A stretch of 64,000 nucleotides of DNA from G963663315 sp963668255 (GCA_965116595.1 OZ220708.1:1-64000); one strand, 5' to 3'. Positions 8,318 to 17,284 are shown, counted from the stretch's first letter. The notes: generated by a model from the letters alone, not told the origin. Made by a program: numbers and translations.

Positions 8318-9202
8318 ATGCAACTATCCAAAGGTACACTGTATGCATTAGTAGCCGCGTTCGGCCTGGGAGCGGTAACCACGCAGGCCAAGCTGGTTTA
8401 TGCTGATGGAAGCAATGCAACGACTCTGATGTTCTGGCGCTTTGTCATTTCCGTTGCCGTTATCGGAGCCATGCTGCTGATTCGCCGGCAGTCATTCGTC
8501 CTTGAAAAGCCCTGGCGGATTTCTGCCCTGTTGCTTGGCCTGATCTGGTCAGGCTCGATGATTTTCTATCTGAAATCGGTGGAAACAATCTCGGTAAGCC
8601 TGGCGGTGCTGATACTGTATTCTTATCCGGTACTGGTATTGCTGGTTTCAATGGTTTCAGGGAAAACCAGGGTATCGGGATTCACCGTGGGGGTGTTCCT
8701 GCTTGCTTTCGCGGGGATCGCGCTGATGCTGGGCGGCGGCGAGGTCTCAGCCAGTCTGATTGGCGTTCTGTTCGCGTTTCTGGCGGCTTGCGGCGCGGCC
8801 TATACTTTCATATCCGGCAGTCAAGTTGCACCGAAGATAAATCCTGTGGCATTGACATTCTGGGTCAATGCTGTCGGCCTGCTCCTGATTCTGTTCTTGA
8901 TATCCGACGAGTTCCAGATGCCGGATTCACTGTCCGGGCTGATTTTCCTGGGAGGCGCTACATTATGCTATGTCGTTGCCATACTGTGCCAATTTCAGGC
9001 GCTGGCAGTGATTCCCGCAGCAAAAGCTGCTTTTATCTTCAATCTTGAGCCATTTGTATCCATCATGCTGGCCGTCACCATTCTCAATGAAAACCTATCA
9101 ATCACACAATGGGCAGGCGCTGTAATCGTACTGACCGTACTGTTTTTGTTCGCAGGAAAAATCGAAGGCCATTCAAACCAAGCCTCCCCGCCCAAACCGT
9201 AA
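8318..9202 (+). CDS. DMT-superfamily (EamA) transporter
   Basis: This 294-residue inner-membrane protein has about ten hydrophobic segments arranged as two EamA-type halves (roughly residues 5-135 and 145-285). The second half ends with the characteristic LEPFVSIMLAVTILNE. The family exports or imports small metabolites such as amino acids. The substrate cannot be read from the sequence. It is a single gene between the methylase operon and the STAS-GHKL gene, transcribed divergently from the first and convergently to the second. A short hairpin GGGCAA/TTGCCC lies just after the stop (9209-9230) without a clear T run. Confidence 0.85.
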   Translation: MQLSKGTLYALVAAFGLGAVTTQAKLVYADGSNATTLMFWRFVISVAVIGAMLLIRRQSFVLEKPWRISALLLGLIWSGSMIFYLKSVETISVSLAVLILYSYPVLVLLVSMVSGKTRVSGFTVGVFLLAFAGIALMLGGGEVSASLIGVLFAFLAACGAAYTFISGSQVAPKINPVALTFWVNAVGLLLILFLISDEFQMPDSLSGLIFLGGATLCYVVAILCQFQALAVIPAAKAAFIFNLEPFVSIMLAVTILNENLSITQWAGAVIVLTVLFLFAGKIEGHSNQASPPKP

Positions 9203-9281
9203 TCGCATGGGCAATCCTCTGTGGTTGCCCGATCATCGTTGTCCATTTAAATGTGCGCTTTTCAGATTTCCGAGGCCAGGG

Positions 9282-10547
9282 CTACAATCCAGTCGACATA
9301 CGCTGGGCAATAGCTTTATCTATCAAGTGCTGTACTGTCTCCATCACATTAATAAACTCGAATTTTTTCATAAACTGAACCGGACCCACTTCAACAAATA
9401 ATTTACCAAACGCTTCATCAGCAAAACTGGAAGATATAATTGGGATTCCCTCCAAATCTATGTAGATTTTTTCACCATCGTGCATCCTGAACAAATTAGT
9501 CAATTTGGTTCTGACAGGCTTGCCTGCTACCCTGCTTCCAAAAGTGGGAGATTGATCCAGTAATTTGAAATGGATGTTTCCGTATTGGCTCTTTTCGTAT
9601 TCTGTTTCGACAAAATCAACAGGAGTATATTTTCTATTGTTAAAACGAAGCGCTTCTTTCAGTAATCCAGGCTCCGAAAAGCCTATAGTCGCGGTGATCA
9701 GGGTGCCACTATATGGAATATTTTGATTCCTGACAGAAAATTTTTTGTTTGTTGTGTATTCCAAGCGTGCATGTCCAGAATCAACGCTGAAATATCCTTT
9801 GGATTTACTACAAATCTGATAACTACCAAAAAGGCCATTACCCTGCCCTACGGCCTGGTCTCGTGTTACTCCTTCTTTAATTGCATGCTCCAGAGCTTCC
9901 GTATCAGTGCTGATGTGCGAGTGGCCTTCTTTCAAAGATGTCGGGATTCCGATACCTGCATCAGCGACTACAAACTGGACTTTTTTCGTACCTCTTTGAA
10001 AGGTGGAAACCTGTACAAGACCACCAATGGCAGATTGGGAGTGCATCAGGACGTTATCAGTAAGTTCATTAATTGCCCATTCAAATGCAGCAAAATCAGA
10101 GCGATGCATTTCTGGTATTGCTCCTAAGATGACATTCACAATTTTATTTACCGCAGTATGTTGATCTTCTGGTGTTCTATATTGGGTAGCGGGAATACTG
10201 GTGTATCCTTTAAAAGTAGAAGGATCAAATTGGTGAGGGTCAAGCAAATGGTTCCAGTTCGCATTTCGAAACAGGTTTCCAAGCCTTATATCCTTTGGAG
10301 GAATGAGAGTGAAACCAATTCCAGACTTCCGACATCTCAACACTTGTGCGCAAAGAGCGAGTATGGAATTCGGAAATGCCGAGGAACATTTTGAAAAGTC
10401 TAGACGCAAATCTTTGTATTCGGCTTTTTCGATTGCGACATATATTTCGGATAGCAGCTTATGGAAATCAGAAAGGTCGCCTATTATGCTAATGATATTC
10501 CCATCCCTGTCTATGTCCCCATTCATATAATTTCTCGTGCTTTTCAT
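9282..10547 (-). CDS. STAS / GHKL kinase / STAS-like (DUF4325) switch protein
   Basis: Three parts can be seen in 421 residues. Residues 10-100 resemble a STAS fold. Residues 125-270 are a GHKL ATPase of the anti-sigma type with ELTDN (N165), DAGIG (196-200) and GQGNGLFG (234-241). Residues 345-421 match the DUF4325 STAS-like pattern with YIDLEGIP and SSFADEAFGKL. In Bacillus, STAS and GHKL modules act as separate antagonist and kinase of sigma factors. Here both are in one chain, so a self-contained phospho-switch is a reasonable inference. The target is unknown. The gene stands alone, with a 9-bp inverted repeat 57-87 bases upstream. Confidence 0.72.
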   Translation of the reverse strand: MKSTRNYMNGDIDRDGNIISIIGDLSDFHKLLSEIYVAIEKAEYKDLRLDFSKCSSAFPNSILALCAQVLRCRKSGIGFTLIPPKDIRLGNLFRNANWNHLLDPHQFDPSTFKGYTSIPATQYRTPEDQHTAVNKIVNVILGAIPEMHRSDFAAFEWAINELTDNVLMHSQSAIGGLVQVSTFQRGTKKVQFVVADAGIGIPTSLKEGHSHISTDTEALEHAIKEGVTRDQAVGQGNGLFGSYQICSKSKGYFSVDSGHARLEYTTNKKFSVRNQNIPYSGTLITATIGFSEPGLLKEALRFNNRKYTPVDFVETEYEKSQYGNIHFKLLDQSPTFGSRVAGKPVRTKLTNLFRMHDGEKIYIDLEGIPIISSSFADEAFGKLFVEVGPVQFMKKFEFINVMETVQHLIDKAIAQRMSTGL

Positions 10548-10603
10548 GCAAGGTACGCAATATTGATGGTCAACTGGTTACAAGTCCGATTGGCAGGAAT
10601 TAG

Positions 10604-10634
10604 AATTTCCATGTCATATCAAAAAATGGGAATT
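10604..10634. promoter_or_regulatory. Imperfect inverted repeat upstream of STAS-GHKL gene
   Basis: Arms AATTTCCAT (10604-10612) and ATGGGAATT (10626-10634) pair at 8 of 9 positions around a 13-base AT-rich centre. The position before the minus-strand gene starting at 10547 would suit an operator. No regulator gene is adjacent. Confidence 0.25.
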
Positions 10635-10813
10635 ACCCATTCGACTATGGACCAAGTGTATCATCAAGTCGCCCTTCAATAGAATGTAGAAGGCTGAGAC
10701 CAAGGTCAGACCCCGATTGTGAAGCGGGAATCCATTGAAACCAGCCCTGCAAGGACGGAGGGGTTAACCCACCCTCTCAAATGTTGAATAGCGTTTTAGT
10801 ACCAAACACTTTA

Positions 10814-13540
10814 CTAATCCACTCCATCGATATACGTCTCAACAAACGATTTGATCTTCCCTATGATTCGTTCGGTAACAGTGCCTCGGTCTCTGAGTTT
10901 CGGGGGTGTGTGCATGATGGCAATCACATCATCCCGTAACGGTGTTCTCTCAGTATAAAGGTAATCACCGATCACTTTTTTTAAGCCCTCAGTATCCAGA
11001 TCTTCGTCCTCGCTTAATAACTGTATGGCCTTGCGTTTTTCTTCAGTCCAGTATTTCTCAAAAGCCGCACCCACATCGCCCTCTTGCGGGATTACAGGAA
11101 AATGCTCGGCTATGAAGCGTTCGATCAGTTCCTTCTTGCTCCGCAACTGTGTTTCTGTCTCGAGAATTCTGGAGATTACTTGACGCTGTTTTTCCTGCTC
11201 GGCCGGTTTGGCAGACTTCATGTTTCTTAGCAGGGCAATGATATAGCTGACATTGATCTCATCGCGATGAATCAATTCCAGTTCAAAATCGATGTCGTCA
11301 AGGATCGAGACCTTTTCCTTCTGCTGGTTGGTTTTCACCTTGTCATACAGATCAAGGTACTTGCTCTTGTAATCCTCAAACTGCTGCTCATCCATGTCCA
11401 GATCGTCAAAACTGAACTCGGTAAAACAACTGAGCACGTTTTTAATTCGCATCAGTTCTCGAAACGCCTGAATGAACCTTGCTTCCTCCTCCTCGTCAGA
11501 CAACTCATTTACGCTGTCCACAGTCGGGACAATCTTTTGTAATGCGGCGACCGCATCAGCAAACCATTCGACATATTTCTCATACGGCTGCAGGATAATC
11601 TCTTCAATAGCGTCTTTATTGGCAAACAGTTCGATCGCCTGATCGGTGGCAGGCTTGAGATTACGAAAGCACACCACGTTTCCTTGTGATTTCTTTTGTC
11701 CCAAGGTACGGTTAGTGCGTGAGTAGGCCTGGACCAGACCGTGGTACTTGAGGTTCTTGTCGACATAAATGGTATTCAGGTACTTGCTGTCAAAACCCGT
11801 CAGAAACATATTCACGACCAGCAGGATGTCGGTCTGTCGCTCCTTGGTTCGTTTGCCGATATCCTTGTAGTACCCGTAAAAGTTGTCTGTGGAGAAATTG
11901 GTCCCGAAGGTGTCGTTATAGTTCCGGATAAAGCTTTTCAGCTTGTCCCGGCTGTGCTGGTTGACTTCACCGGTTGGAGCCTCGATCACATCCGTTTCGT
12001 TTTCGACCTGGTGTTCATTGAAGTGCTTACCAATATCCTGATAATAGTCGTAGGAGTTGTCGGTGGAGATGTAGCTCCCATAGGTACCGCTATAGTCTTC
12101 GACTAAGCCTTCGGACCGATCACGGCTGTGTTGGCCGACTTCTTGGTATGTGGCTCCAGTCACATCCGTTTCGATGAACCCGTTGGCATCACTGTCGTCC
12201 TCATTGACCTGATAGGAGAAGATCGTAGCGATCTTCAGGCTGTGCTCACCATCTGCTATTTTCTTCTGCAACAGTTCATAGTACCTGATCAATGTCTTGA
12301 TGTTGGAGACACAAAAGATTGCGTTGAACACACGGTCATGTGTCTTGCGAGAATGATTTGCAATGATGTAGTCAACAATCGCCTCAAGGCGTTCCTGCGC
12401 CTGCATCACCTCTTCAGTATCAATAGCCTCCACCTCGATATCGGTCACCCCGTCTTTTTGTTTGATGGTGCGGATATATTCCACTGAGAACTTGAGTACG
12501 CTCTCATCGTGGATCGCATCGGTGATAACGTATTTATGCAGACAGCGGTCAAACAAGTCCTTGGTAGTGCGTCTTCCGTATTCGTTTGTCGAGGCGTTTT
12601 CAGCAAATATCGGCGTACCGGTGAAGCCGAACATCTGTACCAAAGGAAAGAACTTTTTGATGCGTTTGTGGGTCTCGCCAAACTGACTGCGGTGACATTC
12701 GTCAAAAATAAATACCATGCGCCGGTCCTGCAACGGGGTCATGGTCTTGGCGTAACGGTCCTTGTGAATTGCCGTATTCAGTTTTTGCAAGGTGGTGACA
12801 ATCAAGCTCGTGTCGTCCCCGAACTGTTGTACCAGTTTCTTAGTGTTGTTGGTGGCATCCACGCTGCCCTCGCTGAAGCTGTTGAACTCCTTGATGGTCT
12901 GGTAGTCAAGGTCTTTCCTGTCTACCACAAATACCACTTTGTGTACCTGGGGAGAGTGTGTGAGAATCTGTGCTGCCTTATAGGAGGTCAGGGTTTTGCC
13001 AGAACCCGTGGTATGCCAGATATAACCGAACTTCCCGGTATTCCTGACCTGCTCGACGATCGCCTCCACCGCATGGTACTGATAGGGACGCAATACCATC
13101 AGCATTTTGGAGCTTTCATTCAAGACTACGTATTTGGTGATCAGTTTGGAGAGCTGGCACTTTTCCAAAAATGTCCCGGCAAATTCACTCAGTTGTGTGA
13201 CCTTCCTGTTGTCCTGATCGGCCCAAAAGAAGGTTTGCTTGACGTCGCGCTTGGTTACAGGGTTGTTGGCGTAGTATTTGGTATTCACCCCATTACTGAT
13301 CACAAACAACTGGATGTAACCGAATAATCCATAGCCTGCCGCGAAGGAATGACGGTGATAGCGGTTGGTCTGGTTGAAAGCCTCTTTCAGTTCCAGGCCG
13401 CGGCGTTTCAATTCGACCTGCACCAAAGGCAGGCCGTTGACCAGTAAGGTCACATCATAGCGGTTGGTATAAGTGCCTTGCATGGTGACCTGGTGGGTCA
13501 CCTGGTATTCATTCTTGCACCACTGAATCTGATCAATCAA
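10814..13540 (-). pseudogene. hsdR: Type I restriction enzyme R subunit HsdR, main part (frameshifted)
   Basis: The R subunit cleaves and translocates DNA in type I restriction. Visible are the nuclease region with QVELKRRGLELKE, helicase Walker A TTGSGKT, the DECH box (FIFDECHRS), motif III GFTGTP, and motif VI-like QAYSRTNR. The frame is open in the reverse direction further than the ATG at 13540, to about 13590, reading RYTQGDGNTGYLEL, which is the expected link to the N-terminus encoded in another frame (13537-13809). A one-base deletion around 13575-13590 therefore splits the gene. Helicase domain 2 contains a 58-residue tandem duplication (11822-12169). No hsdM is in the window, so the enzyme could not act as a complete system here. 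Confidence 0.85.
11822..12169 (-). repeat. 174-bp tandem duplication inside hsdR
   Basis: Two in-phase units, 11996-12169 and 11822-11995, encode 58 residues each and share TDV, QHSRD, STDN and YYxDIGK at the same spacing. Only one such segment is present in ordinary HsdR proteins, between the helicase core and the MFLTGFDS motif. The units have clearly diverged, so the duplication is not recent. The length is a multiple of three and keeps the frame. Confidence 0.8.
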
Positions 13541-13809
13541 TTCAAGGTAACCGGTATTGCCATCGCCTTGGGTGTATCGATCTTGTCGCGCAAAATCTTT
13601 GCTTTCTCGAAGATATTGCCGCGTGCGAGCTTGTTGAGTACCTGTTTGAATTCTCCTTCCGACAACTTTACTTTATTGTGTTTCTCAAGCTGTCTTTTGA
13701 GGTTCGAAACCAATTCATCTTCATTATCGATACGTACCTTTTCAAAGCCCAGTGTCTGCAACTGGGCAATGAGGTTGTTTTCCAGAGTCTGTTCCGATTC
13801 GGTGGTCAT
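13537..13809 (-). pseudogene. hsdR: HsdR N-terminal fragment
   Basis: Ninety residues match the start of type I R subunits: TLENNLIAQLQTLGFE followed by LARGNIFEKAKILRDK. The frame then runs into an unrelated tail (IDTPKAMAIPVTLN) and a stop, whereas the neighbouring frame carries the expected continuation. It is thus the front end of the same gene as 10814-13540, separated by a one-base change. Confidence 0.8.
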
Positions 13810-13827
13810 GCCGTTCGGGTTTACAGG

Positions 13828-13968
13828 TTATATGAACATTTGCTGGAGCAGCCCTTTCTTGAAAATCCGGGCCTAGTTGAGTTTGGTGGCGACCAGTTCG
13901 ATCTTTTGGTCGATGGCGGAGAGGAAGTTAGCGATTTTTTGTTTTTCAGTTAGCTTGGGCTTGGTCAT
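13828..13968 (-). pseudogene. hsdS: HsdS C-terminal remnant with in-frame amber stop
   Basis: The frame reads KQKIANFLSAIDQKIELV, then a TAG at 13873-13875, then RIFKKGLLQQMF and TAA. This is the conserved C-terminal helix and tail of type I specificity subunits. All target-recognition domains are missing. A good ribosome site (AGGAGG) lies before an ATG at 13968, so a 31-residue peptide could be made, but it would not be a working HsdS. The remnant sits directly before hsdR, the usual order, and next to an IS256-like end at 14001. Confidence 0.72.
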
Positions 13969-14000
13969 CGTCTCCTCCTAAAAGAGAAATTATAATAGAT

Positions 14001-14031
14001 GACCATTTACACAGTTTTATTTACACCCTCG
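14001..14031 (+). repeat. IS256-type terminal sequence, copy 2
   Basis: The sequence contains CCATTTACACAG and ends ACCCTCG. It matches the copy at 2420-2450 at about 26 of 31 positions in the same direction. No transposase coding sequence remains next to it. It marks the right border of the hsd remnants. Confidence 0.55.
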
Positions 14032-14095
14032 AACTTCATACCTTAACTGTTTAGGTCTTATCTAATTCGCACACACATCATCCAGGCGGCGCCGT

Positions 14096-14352
14096 GTGAA
14101 TAAGCGACTCCCCACTCGGGAACCGATGCCGCTAATGGTACCATTGCGCTCGAATCAAATCTGGTCTGCCGACTTCATGGGTGATGCGCTGTATCACAGC
14201 ATGAGGTTTCGGGCCATCAATGTGCTGGATGACTTCAACCAGGAGGTTCTGGCAATAGAGGTCGATACCTCGTTGTCCAGTATGCGTCTGATTCGCGTGT
14301 TCGAGCAGATGAAAGCGACCTAGAAATTGCCGTATGTGCTGCGTACCGACCC
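14096..14352 (+). pseudogene. IS3-family transposase OrfB remnant
   Basis: The frame reads RLPTREPMPL, SNQIWSADFMGDAL and FRAINVLDDFNQEVLAIE, the first catalytic-Asp region of IS3 OrfB integrases. A TAG at 14321-14323 interrupts it, after which the frame resumes with LPYVLRTD and is lost at about 14352. Less than a third of the protein remains and the second Asp and the Glu are absent. Confidence 0.8.
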
Positions 14353-14511
14353 CTCTTGTGCATCACCCAACTTCCCCAACACTTTCAGCAGGGCGCGCAG
14401 ATTTGAATCAATCATACCGATGAACCGAGCCCGGCCAGAGCCTGCAATACCGGTACCGACGTCGTCTTTTTGTGTACATCCAATCCAATGTGTATTTTTT
14501 GTACTATTCAT
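14353..14511 (-). pseudogene. IS110-family transposase N-terminal remnant
   Basis: On the minus strand MNSTKNTHWIG starts like an IS110 transposase. The next frame continues with LDVHKKT, the first catalytic motif (DEDD type), and the original frame later gives LRALLKVLGKLGDAQE. A small indel near the DVHKKT codons breaks the frame. The fragment ends abruptly against the IS3 remnant at about 14352. Confidence 0.6.
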
Positions 14512-14520
14512 TTTGGTCTG

Positions 14521-15003
14521 ACTCCACAGGGTTCATTGCAATCAAACTAGGGAGCGCTTTTAAACCAGCGTCGCACATCAACCGTAAATCCACATTAACG
14601 GAGGCAGACCTACTTTTCCAACTGCTTTGATACTACCTCGGTCAACCTTTGGAGGCCATTATGTCTAGTGTCAGTTCGAAGGCGTTGAGCGAGTCCTGCT
14701 CTCTTTCAGGAGTCCGTACGTGGCGCAGAAACGTCTGCCTTGAGAGGAATTGGAGATCGGTCATCTCGTAGGCTCGGGGACAGAGTCACGACCGATCAAC
14801 CTAGAATCGGTCTCTGAGCCAACCCACTAGACTGCGCTATTGATGACGGTGTCACTGACATTCCCCAAGCGGGGTCTGATGGTTGCCTATGTTGACAACG
14901 GAACCGGTAAATCCGGGTTCGAAAGACTATTGAAACGGATTGCTCGATCAAAGCACCACGAGGACGTACTTAAAGTTAGGTGTAGAAGATTAGAATGTAA
15001 GGA
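14521..15003. other. Intergenic stretch with no recognisable gene
   Basis: About 480 bases hold only short frames (the best is about 36 codons from an ATG at 14660) and no family motif. The piece contains a string GGTTCGAA but no cloverleaf could be drawn around it. It probably represents debris between mobile elements. Confidence 0.5.
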
Positions 15004-15032
15004 TTGACTCTCTATATTATGCCGCTTATAAT
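15004..15032 (+). promoter_or_regulatory. Consensus-like sigma70 promoter of the TIR gene
   Basis: A -35 box TTGACT (15004-15009) and a -10 box TATAAT (15027-15032) are separated by exactly 17 bases. A strong ribosome site AAAGGAGG (15045-15052) lies 5 bases before the ATG at 15058. The start codon at 15019 suggested by the longer open frame lies inside the promoter and can be dismissed. Confidence 0.7.
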
Positions 15033-15057
15033 ACAGAACATCCTAAAGGAGGCATAC

Positions 15058-16107
15058 ATGACACTACCGATTCGCACAACTCTGGTCGATCTTAGGGCGA
15101 TTTGCGCCTATCTAAGCACTAAGCCGACGGGCGCAACGCTTGCTGAAGCGAGGGCTGTAGTCGATAAGAAACGCCTAGACGGACGGAAGCTGTCCGCGCT
15201 GCGTACCTGGGGGCTCATTGAGGATGTAGGCGACCGGATGAAAGTGTCTGATCATGGCAGACTGGCTGTCAAAGACGGTGGGGCTGCCCTTAGTGAGGTC
15301 TTGCGAGACGTGATCCGACGGATAGAGCCATACAAAGCACTTGTCGAGCGAGCGGTGCATCGAGGCGAAGCCATAATCTCGGCAACTGAAGTGGGTGCAC
15401 ACTGGTTTGAGCACTTTAAGTCAGAAGTGTCATCGTCAGACAGATCTCTCAATGCTCAAGCGGTGTGTTTCTTCCAGATCGCGCAGGGGGCTGACCTCGG
15501 AGAGCTTAGAATCGGTCGCAAAGGGATGCCGACGCGTTTTGACTTTGATATCGAAGTGATTCAATCCTTTGTCAAAGTGTCCTCTAGCGCGGTAGTTCAG
15601 GACGTCTCGGAGAATACGCCGAACGAGGAACATGCTTCGTCGGAAGTAGCGGTACAGGAGAATAGTACGACTCCCGGGACGAGGATGCGTACGAATCGGG
15701 TATTCATTACTCACGGTAAGAACCTAAAAATACTTGGTCAGGTCAAGGAACTGGTTAAATACGGAAAACTTGAACCTGTTGTTGCGATGGAGCATGAGAC
15801 TTCTGCGAAACCTGTGCCCAAGAAGGTTATGGACGACATGCGAACATGTCGGGCCGCTGTCATCCATGTTGGTGCTGAGCGCGTGTTGCAGAACAAAGAC
15901 GGGAATGAGATTCGACTGATAAACGAAAATGTGCTTATAGAGATCGGGGCGGCGATGGCACTTTATGAGGACAGATTTGCGCTGTTGGTTGAGGAGGGAG
16001 TCGACCTACCCTCCAATCTCCAGGGGCTATACGAGTGTCGGTACAGTGGGGATGAGTTAAACATGCCGGCAACGATGAAGTTGCTAAAGGCAATGAGTGA
16101 GTTTTAA
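15058..16107 (+). CDS. TIR-domain (CAP12/Pycsar-effector type) protein with N-terminal winged-helix region
   Basis: The C-terminal domain (about residues 213-349) matches the TIR-like nucleotide-binding family found in CBASS and Pycsar effectors and in stand-alone proteins: RVFITHGKN at its start, CRAAVIHVGAE in the middle, and INENVLIEIGAAMAL, where E295 is the likely NAD-cleaving glutamate. The N-terminal 100 residues look like a winged helix (LSALRTWGLIEDVGDRMKVS). Many such TIR proteins deplete NAD+ during phage infection, but no cyclase or other sensor gene is adjacent here, so activation would have to come from its own N-terminal part. It has its own promoter and ribosome site. An IS481 copy sits 12 bases after the stop and leaves the gene intact. 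Confidence 0.78.
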   Translation: MTLPIRTTLVDLRAICAYLSTKPTGATLAEARAVVDKKRLDGRKLSALRTWGLIEDVGDRMKVSDHGRLAVKDGGAALSEVLRDVIRRIEPYKALVERAVHRGEAIISATEVGAHWFEHFKSEVSSSDRSLNAQAVCFFQIAQGADLGELRIGRKGMPTRFDFDIEVIQSFVKVSSSAVVQDVSENTPNEEHASSEVAVQENSTTPGTRMRTNRVFITHGKNLKILGQVKELVKYGKLEPVVAMEHETSAKPVPKKVMDDMRTCRAAVIHVGAERVLQNKDGNEIRLINENVLIEIGAAMALYEDRFALLVEEGVDLPSNLQGLYECRYSGDELNMPATMKLLKAMSEF

Positions 16108-16112
16108 TGTGA

Positions 16113-16119
16113 ACTAAGG
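16113..16119 (+). repeat. IS481 target duplication, left copy
   Basis: ACTAAGG directly abuts the left tip (16120) and is repeated at 17343-17349 directly after the right tip. A perfect 7-bp duplication shows a simple insertion that has not been rearranged since. Confidence 0.85.
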
Positions 16120-16180
16120 TGTAGAAGTCGGTACTTGATCTGACAGTTACCGATTTGATGGGGCGACTGTCAGTTGAAGT

Positions 16181-17215
16181 CTAGTTCACAAACTTCTCCT
16201 GCCAGATTTTCCTGCCGTCCTCCAGTGTCTCCATAGGAGTTCGGCCACAACACATTTTCCCTTGATGGGTTCTTTTAGTATTATACTGAAGAAGCCAATC
16301 GTCAAGGTCTTTCTGCAAGCTCTCCAGATCGCCATACACTCTCTTGCGGAAAGTGATCTGGTAGAACTCGTTCAGGACGGTTTTGTGGAAGCGCTCGCAG
16401 ATACCGTTGGTCTGGGGCGACTTGGCCTTCGTCCTGCTGTGATCAATGTCATTGATGGCCAGGTAGAGTTGGTAATCATGGCGATCGGCACGTCCGCAGT
16501 ATTCCGTGCCCCGATCCGTCAGGATTCTGAGCACCGGGAGTTGGTGTTGTTCGTAGAACGGCAAGACCTTGTCGTTCAGCAAATCAGCGGCTGTGATGGG
16601 CGTCTTGGTGGTGTACAGCTTGGCCTGAGCCACCTTGCTGTAGGTGTCGACGTAAGTCTGTTGATAGACCCGGCCGACCCCTTTCATGGTACCCACGTAA
16701 AACGTGTCCTGGGAGCCCAGATAGCCCGGATGGGCGGTTTCTATCTCACCGCACGATTCATCATCCTGTCGTTTCTTCTCCAGCGCCGCAACCTGTCCCT
16801 CCGTGAGAATCAGGCCTTCTGCCGCGACTTTCTCTTCCAGCGCCCTGAGACGCGATTTGAAGTCTTTCAGATCATGGCGGATCCAAATGCTGCGAACGCC
16901 GCTGGGCGAGGCGAAGACGCCCCGCTTGCGGAGCTCATTGCTGGCACGGACCTGACCGTGGGCGGGTTGCTCAATGGCATAGGCCACAACTGCATCCTCA
17001 ATAGCCGGATCAATACGGTTCTTCAGGTTGGGCTTGCGGCGGCTGATTTCCACCAGCGACTCGACTCCCCCTTCCTCCACTGCCGCCTTATAGCGATAGA
17101 ATGTGTCTCGGGAAAGTCCCATTACCTGACAGGCCCTGGATACGTTCCCCAGCTCTTCTGCCAGATTCAGCAGACCTACTTTATGTTTAATGACTTTGTC
17201 TGTAGTATGAATCAT
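16181..17215 (-). CDS. IS481-family transposase
   Basis: The protein has 344 residues with an N-terminal helix-turn-helix (NVSRACQVMGLSRDTFYRY) and an integrase core. The catalytic triad is likely the Asp of YVDTYSK, the Asp of LTDRGTEY and the Glu of NGICERFHKT. The C-terminal WLLQYNTKRTHQGK is typical for the family. The long open frame on the opposite strand (16262-17239) is a shadow of this gene. Confidence 0.93.
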   Translation of the reverse strand: MIHTTDKVIKHKVGLLNLAEELGNVSRACQVMGLSRDTFYRYKAAVEEGGVESLVEISRRKPNLKNRIDPAIEDAVVAYAIEQPAHGQVRASNELRKRGVFASPSGVRSIWIRHDLKDFKSRLRALEEKVAAEGLILTEGQVAALEKKRQDDESCGEIETAHPGYLGSQDTFYVGTMKGVGRVYQQTYVDTYSKVAQAKLYTTKTPITAADLLNDKVLPFYEQHQLPVLRILTDRGTEYCGRADRHDYQLYLAINDIDHSRTKAKSPQTNGICERFHKTVLNEFYQITFRKRVYGDLESLQKDLDDWLLQYNTKRTHQGKMCCGRTPMETLEDGRKIWQEKFVN

Positions 17216-17234
17216 GAGGGTTACCTCTTAATGG

Positions 17235-17284
17235 TTTGATGGTGATTGTTAACACCTCCATCAAAACCGGTAACCCTCGGTTTT
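17235..17284. terminator. Hairpins in the IS481 leader
   Basis: Two inverted repeats lie between the transposase start and the right tip: TTTGATGG (17235-17242) with CCATCAAA (17258-17265), and AAAACCG (17263-17269) with CGGTTTT (17278-17284). The second is followed by T bases and could act as a terminator, which IS elements often use to block transcription entering from outside. The function is inferred. Confidence 0.35.

Noticed and set aside
13678..13953. Plus-strand frame of 91 residues
   Set aside because: It is the complement of the hsdS/hsdR remnants, which show clear family motifs on the minus strand.
14900..14950. tRNA-like GGTTCGAA
   Set aside because: No acceptor stem or anticodon arm could be paired around it.
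16262..17239. 325-residue open frame on the plus strand
   Set aside because: It is fully antisense to the IS481 transposase, which has clear catalytic motifs and family length; the plus-strand product has none.
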